This document shows positions 52,310 to 60,366 of a DNA stretch of 64,000 nucleotides, piece after piece. The notes below the pieces were generated by a model that saw nothing but the letters and a program-made list of their open reading frames with translations, did no database searches and had not been told where the DNA came from. The DNA lies in contig PMTM01000012.1 of NCBI GenBank assembly GCA_003167365.1, positions 217,446 through 281,445 on the forward strand, given 5' to 3'. The position numbers were made by a program, and so were the translations under genes. Every line of letters starts with the position of its first letter. The first letter of the stretch is position 1. The DNA comes from Spartobacteria bacterium. Lineage in GTDB: Bacteria > Verrucomicrobiota > Verrucomicrobiia > Chthoniobacterales > UBA10450.

Positions 52310-54271
52310 ATGCTCGATTTTCTTTCTTATCTTTTTTATCGCGCATTGGCCGCGGTGGTCGCGGCGTTGCCGTTGCGCTTGCTTTTTGTTATTGGAAACA
52401 TCACTGGATTTTTCAGCTGGCTAATTCTGGGAAAATATCGGTGCTTGGCGCGACACAATCTTCGGATTGCGTTCGGCGCCGAAAAATCTCCACGTGAATT
52501 GGGCCGTTTGGCGCGGCGCAACTTCCAGCGCCTGAGCACAAACTTACTAAGCAGCATCAAGCTCAGCGCCGCACCGTTCGAGACATTGAAGAAACGAATT
52601 GTTATCGAAAATTTCGAAGTCTTAGATCGACATCTCCGAGCCGGACGCCCGGTCGTCCTCGTCTTGAGCCATTTAGGCAACTGGGAACTTGTTGCGCAAA
52701 TCGTTCCCCGATTGCTTGCCGATTTTCGAATCAGCACGGTCTATCAAAAACTTGAGAACCGCTTCATCGACCAGTACGTGCATCGTTTGCGGGCGCATAC
52801 CGGCGCCCAACTATTCGACCGCAAAGAGGGGTTTCAGAAACCGATTGAGCTGCTGCGCGCCGGCGGGTTGATCGGCATCCTCAGCGACCAGCACGCGGGC
52901 GATCACGGTTTGTGGGCGCCATTTTTTGGACGGCTGGCATCGACATCTCCGCTTCCCGCATTGCTCGCAAAACGGACGAACGCGGTAATCGTCGCGGCTG
53001 CTCTGTACACCGATGGCGTCGCGCGCTGGCGACTGGTGGTCGAACCGGCGTTGGACACGAAAAACGAATCGGTCGAATCCCTTACATTCAAAACGAATGA
53101 AATTATCGCGCAGCAAGTCCGCCGCGCTCCCGAAGATTGGTTCTGGCTGCACAATCGCTGGAAAACTCCGTGCCCGAATTTTCTGCTCGCGCGTTACAAA
53201 CGCGGCGTGTATTTGCCAGCAACAATTCCAGCGAAAGATTTACAACCATTCCGCATCCTGATTCGCGCGAGCAACTGGCTCGGCGATTCAGTCATCAGCG
53301 TTCCGGCGGTACGGGCGATCAAGACTGGCCGGCCGGACGCGCATATCACAATCGCCGCGCCGAAGAAGATCGCGGCGATTTGGAAACTCGTTCCGGAAGT
53401 TGATGAGATTATTCCGCTGCCGAATCGCGGGCTCTTTGCCGCGGTCCGCGCGATTCGACGGCAACCGCGTTTTGATGTCGCCGTTGTGTTTCCAAATTCG
53501 CTGCGTTCCGCATTAGAGGTTTGGCTGAGCGGCATCCCACGACGAGTTGGCTATCGCGGTCATTCTCGCAAATGGCTGCTGAATCAAATTGTGCCGGAGA
53601 ATGAACGAGTCGGCCCGCCCGAACATCAGGCATTTCATTATCTGCGAATCGCTAAAAACCTGGGCGCGGAAATTTCGGGGGAATTCATTGCCTCTAAGAA
53701 AATGCCCAACGCCCAACGCCCAACGCCCAATTCTCAACTCTCAACTCTCAACTCTCAACTTCTGGTAGGCCTTTGCCCGGGCGCCGAATATGGGCCAGCG
53801 AAGCGATGGTTGCCGGAACGCTTTGCCGAGGCCGCAACGTCGATCGCTATGCAGCGCGACGTTAAATGGATTCTTTTCGGGACAAAGAAAGACGCCGAGA
53901 TTGGCGAGAAAATTTGCACAACTCTGGGCGACCATTGCGTGAACCGTATCGGTCAGACCACAATCCAGCAGCTCATTGACGAACTGCGCGAATGCCGCTT
54001 GCTGCTGACCAACGACACCGGGACGATGCATCTCGCTTCGTTGCTCGGCGTACCGGTCGTGGCAATTTTTGGTTCAACCGAGCCGCGGATGACGGGGCCG
54101 CTCGGCGATGGTCACGTCATTTTGCGGCATCAAGTCGAATGCAGTCCTTGTTTTTTGCGGCAATGCCCGATCGATTTTCGCTGCATGAAAGCGGTGACGG
54201 TTCAGGAAGCTGTCGATGCTGTGTTGTCGATGCTGGCAAGACCGACATCGTCCTCTCGTGCACCGGCCTAA
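52310..54271 (+). CDS. fused lipid A acyltransferase (LpxL-like) and heptosyltransferase (GT9, WaaF-like)
   Basis: A 653-residue fusion. Residues ~1-300 are an LpxL/HtrB-type acyltransferase: N-terminal membrane segment, VLSHLGNWELVAQ with HX4E catalytic pair (about H121), SDQHAGDHGLWAPFFG and EDWFWLHNRWK. Residues ~318-650 are a GT9 heptosyltransferase: ILIRASNWLGDSVISVPAV, LCPGAEYGPAKRWLPERFAE, and LTNDTGTMHLASLLGVPVVAIFGST. The two parts are normally separate enzymes of lipid A and core assembly. Heptamer tandem repeats (53704-53759) encode a low-complexity linker within the GT9 part. Confidence 0.88.
   Translation: MLDFLSYLFYRALAAVVAALPLRLLFVIGNITGFFSWLILGKYRCLARHNLRIAFGAEKSPRELGRLARRNFQRLSTNLLSSIKLSAAPFETLKKRIVIENFEVLDRHLRAGRPVVLVLSHLGNWELVAQIVPRLLADFRISTVYQKLENRFIDQYVHRLRAHTGAQLFDRKEGFQKPIELLRAGGLIGILSDQHAGDHGLWAPFFGRLASTSPLPALLAKRTNAVIVAAALYTDGVARWRLVVEPALDTKNESVESLTFKTNEIIAQQVRRAPEDWFWLHNRWKTPCPNFLLARYKRGVYLPATIPAKDLQPFRILIRASNWLGDSVISVPAVRAIKTGRPDAHITIAAPKKIAAIWKLVPEVDEIIPLPNRGLFAAVRAIRRQPRFDVAVVFPNSLRSALEVWLSGIPRRVGYRGHSRKWLLNQIVPENERVGPPEHQAFHYLRIAKNLGAEISGEFIASKKMPNAQRPTPNSQLSTLNSQLLVGLCPGAEYGPAKRWLPERFAEAATSIAMQRDVKWILFGTKKDAEIGEKICTTLGDHCVNRIGQTTIQQLIDELRECRLLLTNDTGTMHLASLLGVPVVAIFGSTEPRMTGPLGDGHVILRHQVECSPCFLRQCPIDFRCMKAVTVQEAVDAVLSMLARPTSSSRAPA
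53704..53759. repeat. heptamer tandem repeats inside the acyltransferase/heptosyltransferase gene
   Basis: Four copies of GCCCAAC (the fourth ending in T) at 53704-53731 are followed directly by four copies of TCTCAAC at 53732-53759. Together they make 56 bp of 7-mers in the coding frame, encoding an Asn/Gln/Ser/Thr/Leu-rich linker. A change by one unit would shift the reading frame. Confidence 0.95.
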
Positions 54272-54327
54272 TCGTCGCGCGACGATTGCCGTTGATTTCA
54301 GCGAGGCATACGGAATGATTGCACCGC

Positions 54328-54762
54328 ATGCTCACCGCTAATGCGCCGCGCATTCGTACCGAAGTGCGAGTAATGTTTTTCGATACCGATTGCGGCGGGG
54401 TCGTGCACAACATCGCGTATCTGCGCTTCGTTGAAATCGCGCGCACGTTGCTCGCCGAAGAACTCGGTCTCGGCCTCGCGCAAATGGTTGACACCCAAAA
54501 GTATCCGGTGGTCGTGCGAACGGAGATTGATTATCGCAAAGGAGCCAAACTTGGCGATCGCTTGGTGGTCGAAGGATGGCTGGACCAACTCGAGCGCGTG
54601 CGATTTTGGTGCGCTTTTCGAATCGTGCGGCCGCAGGACGAGGCTTTGATCGCCGAATGCCGTCAAATGCTGGCGTTGGTGCAAATGCCGGATGCAAAGC
54701 TGCTTCGTCTGCCGGACGAATGGGAGAAATACCGGCAACCCGAAGCAAGTGCTTCGGCATAA
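54328..54762 (+). CDS. YbgC-type acyl-CoA thioesterase
   Basis: A 144-residue hot-dog thioesterase of the 4-hydroxybenzoyl-CoA thioesterase/YbgC family. VMFFDTDCGGVVHNIAYLRF carries the catalytic Asp and the 'GVVxxxxY' pattern; FVEIARTLLAEELGL and VVVRTEIDYRKGAKLGDRLVVE complete the fold. ATG 54328 is chosen; a TTG lies 9 bp upstream. The physiological acyl-CoA is unknown. The membrane glycosyltransferase starts 6 bp downstream, so they are probably co-transcribed. Confidence 0.86.
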   Translation: MLTANAPRIRTEVRVMFFDTDCGGVVHNIAYLRFVEIARTLLAEELGLGLAQMVDTQKYPVVVRTEIDYRKGAKLGDRLVVEGWLDQLERVRFWCAFRIVRPQDEALIAECRQMLALVQMPDAKLLRLPDEWEKYRQPEASASA

Positions 54763-54768
54763 TCGAAA

Positions 54769-56562
54769 ATGGTTGCCGGCGCTCGAACATTTAGCATCGA
54801 AGAAACCTTGCTCGATCCGACGGTGCTGCCGCCGCCGCCGCTGCGCCACGCGCTTTTTGTTTTCCTGATTGCGCTGGCCGGACTATTGCACCTCGCCACC
54901 ATCGGCTGGGGCGATCTCTACGGACAAACGGAAGGCCAGTACGCCGGAGCCGCGCGCGAAATGCTTCAGTCGCATCATTGGCTGCTGCCGACGAACGACG
55001 GGGTGCCGCGTTTGCGCAAGCCGCCAATGCTTTACTGGCTGATCATCGCGTCCTTCAAGGCGTTCGGCGTCAACGCAGCGGCCGCGCGTTTTCCCATCGC
55101 TCTCGCCGTGATGGCCACGGTCGCGCTGACGTTTCTCATCGGCGAACGATTGACGGATTACTGGCACGGCTTTCTTGCCGGACTGATTTATCTTTGTTCG
55201 TGTGGAACATTCTTGCTGGCGCGAATCATCATGCCCGAGCCGGTGTTCAGTGCGTTTATCGCCGGCGCATTTTTTTGCGCGCTATGCGGTTACCAACATC
55301 GTCGTCGTCGTCGCGCGTGGTTTCTTGGTTTCTGGATTTGTTGCGCGCTGGCCTGCCTGACCAAAGGTGCGCACGGCCTAATTTATCCGGCGGCGGCGAT
55401 CTTGTTGCTTGCCGTATTCTTTCGCGAGGCTCGAATGCGATTTCGGATGTTGTTTCACTGGAGTTACATTGCGGCTTTCGTTTTGATTGTCGCGCCGTGG
55501 TACATCTGGGCGGAGTCGCGCTTTAACGGATTCTTCAATCAACTTATCAGGATCGAGTGGCTCAATCACATTCGCTCCAGTTCCGGCACAATCGGCGGCG
55601 ACGACGGCGTGCCGCGATTGCAATTCCTGGGACTGCATCTCGCGTGGTGGTTTCCGTGGTCGTTCGTAATCTTGCCCGGACTAATTTTTGCCTGGGGCAA
55701 GGTGATCCGGCTGCGCGAGATCGAATTTGGCGACGCCTTGCCGCTTTGCTGGATGGGCGTGGTCTTCCTGCCGCTTCTTCTGCTCGGCCAGCGCCAGGAT
55801 TACTATTCGATGAGCATGTGGAGCGCTTTCGCGCTTTGGGCTGCTTCGGTTTGGCGGCGAATGCCACGACGGCTGCAAATCGCCGGAGCCAGCGCGCTGG
55901 GTGTAATCGGGCTGGCCGTCGGCGCTTTGACTTTGCTTTTCCCGCACTTGTTGCAGGTAACGGAAAAAAATTCGAACGACGTGGGCACCGGCTGGACGAC
56001 CTGGCGGGCCGTGGAGTATTTGCCAACCTCGGCTTGGTGGTCGCTGCGTCCGATGTTCGCGATCATAAGCGTATCGCTGATCACCTTTTGCCTGATCGCA
56101 ATCTATCTTCTCGCGACACGACGACCGCGGCTCGCCATCACTGCCCTCGCCGCCAGCATGATTCCAATCGGATTGTGTATGATCGACGGCGTGGCCCGGA
56201 CCGCCCCGCATTTTTCTCTCGCCGACGCGGCGCGGTTCCTAAATACGAAACTCGATGACCACACCGAAGTCATTTACGAAGGGTCGTTAGACTTCGGCAG
56301 CAGCCTCGCGTTCTATCTCAACCGGAATTTTTATCTGGTGAATCAACCGCCGGACGACGAGATGCACACCGGCTCGGAGACGGCGAAGGTTTTCCTGAGT
56401 CAAGATGGCGTTCTGCAAGAATGGGGCGGTCCCACCATGATTTACCTGATCATCGAACAGGATCGCATTCCGCATTGGCGCGAACTATTGACCGAGCGCT
56501 TTCACATTTATCATCAGGTCACAGCCTGCGGGGCCTACGTTGTCCTGAGTAATCAGTTATAG
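54769..56562 (+). CDS. GT39 family (ArnT-like) membrane glycosyltransferase
   Basis: A 597-residue membrane protein with about eleven helices, of the ArnT/PMT type that transfers sugars from lipid-phosphate donors to envelope lipids. The first loop has [21 protein letters not shown], the acidic/REM motif, and [16 protein letters not shown] with the conserved RxRKPP-x-x-YW block; [21 protein letters not shown] and [12 protein letters not shown] also fit. A soluble C-terminal domain of about 130 residues ends it. [21 protein letters not shown] near residue 275 is the family 'yL' loop. Substrate unknown, but lipid A or O-unit modification is likely. Confidence 0.88.
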   Translation: MVAGARTFSIEETLLDPTVLPPPPLRHALFVFLIALAGLLHLATIGWGDLYGQTEGQYAGAAREMLQSHHWLLPTNDGVPRLRKPPMLYWLIIASFKAFGVNAAAARFPIALAVMATVALTFLIGERLTDYWHGFLAGLIYLCSCGTFLLARIIMPEPVFSAFIAGAFFCALCGYQHRRRRRAWFLGFWICCALACLTKGAHGLIYPAAAILLLAVFFREARMRFRMLFHWSYIAAFVLIVAPWYIWAESRFNGFFNQLIRIEWLNHIRSSSGTIGGDDGVPRLQFLGLHLAWWFPWSFVILPGLIFAWGKVIRLREIEFGDALPLCWMGVVFLPLLLLGQRQDYYSMSMWSAFALWAASVWRRMPRRLQIAGASALGVIGLAVGALTLLFPHLLQVTEKNSNDVGTGWTTWRAVEYLPTSAWWSLRPMFAIISVSLITFCLIAIYLLATRRPRLAITALAASMIPIGLCMIDGVARTAPHFSLADAARFLNTKLDDHTEVIYEGSLDFGSSLAFYLNRNFYLVNQPPDDEMHTGSETAKVFLSQDGVLQEWGGPTMIYLIIEQDRIPHWRELLTERFHIYHQVTACGAYVVLSNQL

Positions 56563-56645
56563 CGCCGCTTGCGTCTTCGTTTGAAAAATCCGAAGCACGC
56601 GCTAAGGTGGCGGCTCATTTTTCGCACAAAACCCGGGACCATTTT

Positions 56646-56801
56646 ATGTCGCAACATCGCAGTCTTAAAGGAGCCAGCACCATTACCGCGAAGCGGAATG
56701 TCTTGAAGCGTTTCGAACGCGTGGAGCTGCTCAAGAAACGCGGCCAATGGAAGGAAGGCGGTAAAGTCGTCGGCCTTCCCAAGACCAAACCGGACGTATA
56801 G
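56646..56801 (+). CDS. PVC-type small basic protein (TIGR04137 family)
   Basis: A 51-residue basic protein: start SQHRSLKGAS, core KRNVLKRFERVELLKK, then GQWKEGGKVVGLPKTKP. This pattern is that of the small basic protein family restricted to Planctomycetes, Verrucomicrobia and Chlamydiae. ATG 56646 is chosen because it gives the family start. Function unknown; a ribosome or nucleic-acid role is guessed from composition. The stretch 56802-57403 after it (602 bp) holds no gene I can support; short ORFs there lack family or coding character. Confidence 0.88.
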   Translation: MSQHRSLKGASTITAKRNVLKRFERVELLKKRGQWKEGGKVVGLPKTKPDV

Positions 56802-57403
56802 CGGTCGTTTAATCGTCGAAGGCTGAAGCGATCCGATTTAGCCTTCTAACGCTTCATCGTGACGCGTGCTTGGCAAACCTCTCGGGCGAATCCGAGGGCG
56901 GGGTGCCTCAAATCCTCATAGGACTGGCGCGTTCCGGAAAAAACAGAGTAACCGAACACCCCGGGCCGTTGTCTTTACCATTATGCGGAAGTGATGGGAG
57001 AGAAGTTCGACGCTGCCAAATGGAGCAATAAACAAACAAGACAACGTTATGTTACCGACAATCACGCAAAATGGCGCGCTTTACCTGGCGCAGCACGAAG
57101 ATGGAATCTCAAAAACTCGGCGCAATGGAGTGCTTGGCGGACTGCTGACCGTGGCCAAAAAACGACCGCTGAATATTATTGCACGGAAGTCACTCGATAG
57201 GGCGTCAACTCGCCAGCATTTTTACGTCGATAACGGTCGCTGACTCGCGCGTTGTCTGCATCGTTGCGAGTTGAACTTCTCAAGCCGCTCAGGAAGCTGA
57301 ATGCCGCGTGCGTATGGGCAGCGGGGAGCCGTACGGTCCGCCACCTAGGGGAATCCAAGTTGAGTTTCACTTTTGAAGGCTTCAGCGCTTCATTGATGAC
57401 GCC

Positions 57404-58096
57404 ATGCGTCTCAATCGCTTTCTTGCCGCCGCCGGAATCGGCTCACGCCGCCATTGCGACGAATTGATCGCGGCTGGTCACGTCACGATTAACGGCCAGG
57501 TCTGCACAAATTTTAGCGCGCAACCGGACGAGCACGATCACGTCAAAGTGAATGGCAAGATCGTGCGGACGGAGCAGCCGCTGCACATTGCTCTGCATAA
57601 GCCCGCGGGGTTTGTCTCGACCCGGACCGATCCGAAAGCTCGCGACACCATCTTCGATCTGCTGCCGGCGAAGTTTCCGCGTTTGTTTAACGTTGGCCGT
57701 CTCGATGCGCAGAGCGAAGGCCTTCTTATTCTAACCAACGATGGCGATCTGGCTCAGCGGCTGATGCATCCTCGCTACAAGATCGACAAAGAATACGAAG
57801 TGATTTTGGACCACGCGTGGGAGGCGGCGCTCACGCCAAAGTTGTTGCGCGGCATTCTGCTGGACGGCGAGCGGGCCCGCATCGCGCAGCTGCATACGCG
57901 AACGGCGACGCGTTTGCGTGTGGTCTTGCGCCAGGGAATCAATCGCCAGATTCGACGCATGTTCGAAGTAATGGGTTATCGGGTCGAGCGATTGATGCGG
58001 ACGCGCATCGGAAAACTTCGCTTGGGCGAACTACCGCGAGGACATTGGCGTCCATTGACCAAAAGCGAATTGGCCTCTCTACGAGAAACGCGATGA
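57404..58096 (+). CDS. RsuA/RluB/RluF-family pseudouridine synthase
   Basis: A 230-residue rRNA pseudouridine synthase. An S4 RNA-binding domain (RLNRFLAAAGIGSRRHCDELI, GHVTINGQVC) precedes the catalytic core with HKPAGFVSTRTDP, NVGRLDAQSEGLLILTNDGDL (catalytic Asp), EYEVIL and VVLRQGINRQIRRMFEVMGY. The target uridine (RsuA, RluB or RluE/F type) is not decided here. It overlaps the next gene, an SDR, by 4 bp (ATGA), so the two are coupled. Confidence 0.93.
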   Translation: MRLNRFLAAAGIGSRRHCDELIAAGHVTINGQVCTNFSAQPDEHDHVKVNGKIVRTEQPLHIALHKPAGFVSTRTDPKARDTIFDLLPAKFPRLFNVGRLDAQSEGLLILTNDGDLAQRLMHPRYKIDKEYEVILDHAWEAALTPKLLRGILLDGERARIAQLHTRTATRLRVVLRQGINRQIRRMFEVMGYRVERLMRTRIGKLRLGELPRGHWRPLTKSELASLRETR

Positions 58097-58896
58097 AGCT
58101 TGAAGGTTGCCACGCGCTAATTACCGGAGCTTCGGCCGGCATAGGCCGCGAGTTTGCCCGGCAACTTGCCGGACGCGCCAGTTCGCTGGTCTTAGTCGCG
58201 CGACGGGAAGAACGGCTGCGGGAGCTGCGCGATGAATTAACAAGAGGCTGTCCCAACCTGCGCATTCACATTCGCAAAACGGATCTCTCGAACCCCAAGG
58301 AGATCGAAGAATTAATTGCCTGGCTCGAGCGCGAAAAGGTCGAGATCGATTTCTTGATCAACAACGCTGGAATCGGAGATCTTGGGCACTTTTCTACGAT
58401 CGATCCCGCGCGCCTGGACCAGATTCTTTCGGTGAACATCGTCGCACTCGCTACTTTGACGAGAAAATTACTTCCCGGCCTGATCGCGCGAAAGCGAGGT
58501 GCGATCTTAAACGTCAGTTCAACCGCGTCGTTCCTGCCGATCGCCGGTTTCGCCGTTTACGCAGCCAGCAAGGCCTTCGTCACGAATTTCTCCGAAGCGA
58601 TTCGCGCGGAAGTAAACGGCAAAGGCGTGAGCGTTTGCGCGCTCTGTCCCGGGCCGGTGCACACCGAATTCATGGAAGTAGCCAAACGACCGGGCCGGCG
58701 ACCTTACATGACCGGTCCGGAATTGATTCATATTTCCGCCGCGCACGTCGCGCGCGTTGGATTGACCGCCATCGAAAGGAATCAACCGCTCGCCATCCCG
58801 GGTTTCCTCATGAAACTCTCGATGTTGATCGTGCGGCTGACGCCGATGTCGATTTTGCGATTAGCTTCTCGCGTCACCGCGAAGCGCGACCGCTAA
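58093..58896 (+). CDS. SDR family oxidoreductase (DltE-like)
   Basis: A 267-residue short-chain dehydrogenase with TGASAGIG (residues 10-17), VLVARREERL, NNAGIGD, ILNVSSTASF and the catalytic YAASKAFV; the C-terminal extension (TPMSILRLASRVTAK) fits the DltE/YqjQ type. ATG 58093 overlaps the pseudouridine synthase stop codon. Substrate unknown. It ends in a 4-bp convergent overlap with the flavin reductase gene. Confidence 0.88.
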   Translation: MKLEGCHALITGASAGIGREFARQLAGRASSLVLVARREERLRELRDELTRGCPNLRIHIRKTDLSNPKEIEELIAWLEREKVEIDFLINNAGIGDLGHFSTIDPARLDQILSVNIVALATLTRKLLPGLIARKRGAILNVSSTASFLPIAGFAVYAASKAFVTNFSEAIRAEVNGKGVSVCALCPGPVHTEFMEVAKRPGRRPYMTGPELIHISAAHVARVGLTAIERNQPLAIPGFLMKLSMLIVRLTPMSILRLASRVTAKRDR

Positions 58897-59495
58897 TCAG
58901 GCCGTTTCATTTCGAAGCGGTCCGTCGTGCGGCAATACCAGTTCGGGCTGGCCATTCGGCCGATCACGTGAAATCGCTCGGAACGAATGCGTAAAGTCTT
59001 TGGATCAAATAGCTCATCACGCACATGGATGCGTTTAACCAAGCCGATAATTAAACGGTTGCCGCCGATCTGTAACGTTCCCCACTCCGCACATTCCAAA
59101 CTCGCTGGAGCCTCAGCAATCCGCGGAGGTTTCACCACCGATGAAGCTGCGGCGGTCAAGCCCGCGCCCGGCAATTCGCTCGTGCCGAAAGGCAAAGTGG
59201 CGGACGTGCGATTCATCGCCTCGGCCAGGGCTTCATCCACCAGATTCACGACAAACTCATGGTTGCTCCGAATATTCCGCGCCGTGTCTTTGGGCGTTCC
59301 ATCGTCGCGATCCCCAGGACAAAATCCGATGATCGGTGGGTTCGCTCCGAGCGCATTGAAAAAACTAAACGGCGCCGCATTCACCACTCCTTTGTCATCA
59401 AGCGTTGTCACCCAGGCGATCGGTCGCGGCGTAACCAATGAAACCAGCATCGCATAAGCGCGATCGGCATGTTTTCCTTCCAGATCGAGTTCCAT
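58893..59495 (-). CDS. flavin reductase family protein
   Basis: A 200-residue FMN-binding split-barrel protein of the flavin reductase family. It has PRPIAWVTTLDDKGVVNAAPFSFFNALGANPP, the FMN-binding core, then DTARNIRSNHEFVVNL and LECAEWGTLQIGGNRLIIG. Length and order match proteins annotated as flavoredoxin or flavin reductase. It overlaps the convergent SDR by 4 bp; the partner oxygenase is not in the window. Confidence 0.88.
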   Translation of the reverse strand: MELDLEGKHADRAYAMLVSLVTPRPIAWVTTLDDKGVVNAAPFSFFNALGANPPIIGFCPGDRDDGTPKDTARNIRSNHEFVVNLVDEALAEAMNRTSATLPFGTSELPGAGLTAAASSVVKPPRIAEAPASLECAEWGTLQIGGNRLIIGLVKRIHVRDELFDPKTLRIRSERFHVIGRMASPNWYCRTTDRFEMKRPD

Positions 59496-59687
59496 GATCG
59501 CTAAAGAGAATAAGCTCAGCTACCTCTGGCGGGAGCAAGCTTTTCGCAACATCGAGATGTGTTTCATAAATTCAGGCGAGTCATCGCGCGGGCCAGCGGT
59601 TAGCTGCAGCGATTGGTTAGATGCGCGTTAGGAATACTAGGTTATGTGACCTGGTCGGGGGGATTTTTCTGCGAGTTCTTAAAGAAA

Positions 59688-59714
59688 AGCGGCGGCCGGT
59701 TTCCGGCCGCCGCT
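59688..59714 (-). terminator. rho-independent terminator after the redoxin/DsbD unit
   Basis: AGCGGCGGCCGG and CCGGCCGCCGCT form a perfect 12-bp stem with a 3-base loop. Read on the minus strand it is followed by TTTCTTTAAG, a usable U-rich tail. It lies 37 bp after the redoxin stop codon. The surrounding 59496-59751 holds no gene. Confidence 0.85.
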
Positions 59715-59751
59715 CAAATCGTGTGTGACACGCGCTAGGCGCGCGCCAAAA

Positions 59752-60363
59752 TTATTTGTTGTACTTAACCGAGCAACCGTAGGGCTTGGTTTGCGCGGTG
59801 GTGACCGCTTTGCCTGCCATCGATTCATCCAGCGCGACTTTCACGTAATTGGTCGAAAGCGGAATATCGGCCGGATTCGGCGTGGCTTTGCTGTCGATCG
59901 CGCCTTCGTAAATCACTTTGCCTTCAGGATTGATGACAAACATGTGGGGCGTGTTCTTGGCCCCGTAGGCCTGGCCAACTTTGCCGTCCTGATCGAGCAG
60001 TAACGCGGTCGAACGCGTTTTCCATTCGCTCATCTTTTTCTCGGCTTGCTCGGGCGTGAGGTTCCCTTGTTTTCCCGGAGCCGAGGAATCAATGCTCAGC
60101 CAGACGACGCCTTTGCCGGTAAATTCTTCCTGCAACTTTTGCATGTTGTCGGAGCCGTAATGCTTTTTCACGAACGGGCATTCCGGATTGAACCATTCGA
60201 GGACGACGTATTTGCCTTTGTATTCGGAAAGAGAATGCGTTTTGCCCTTGGCATCCGGCGCGGAGAAGTCCGGCGCGGCGCTGCCGACGGATGGAGATTC
60301 GGAGGCGAAAGCCGCCGTGGTGACGAGGGATGCGACAACTGCGAGTACTGATTTTGTTTTCAT
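59752..60363 (-). CDS. exported redoxin-type (peroxiredoxin-like) protein
   Basis: A 203-residue secreted thioredoxin-fold protein: signal MKTKSVLAVVASLVTTAAFA, then GSAAPDFSAPDAKGKTHSLS, VVLEWFNPECPFVKKHYG with a single active-site Cys (C62; CPF rather than CxxC), and NTPHMFVINPEGKVIYEGAI. The missing second Cys suggests a peroxiredoxin/AhpC-TSA-type reaction or a partner-resolved one. It starts 3 bp after the DsbD-like gene; together they look like a thiol relay. Confidence 0.85.
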   Translation of the reverse strand: MKTKSVLAVVASLVTTAAFASESPSVGSAAPDFSAPDAKGKTHSLSEYKGKYVVLEWFNPECPFVKKHYGSDNMQKLQEEFTGKGVVWLSIDSSAPGKQGNLTPEQAEKKMSEWKTRSTALLLDQDGKVGQAYGAKNTPHMFVINPEGKVIYEGAIDSKATPNPADIPLSTNYVKVALDESMAGKAVTTAQTKPYGCSVKYNK

Positions 60364-60366
60364 AAA

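Noticed and set aside
56802..57403. Gap scanned for tRNA, small RNA, intron remains or a gene
   Set aside because: Short ORFs at 56991-57243 have no family pattern, no tRNA-like TPsiC/anticodon arrangement was found, and GAGCCGTACGG near 57330 was not enough to call a group II intron.
57817..58092. Upstream extension of the SDR at 58093
   Set aside because: The extra 92 codons lie inside the pseudouridine synthase gene in another frame and are not SDR-like.
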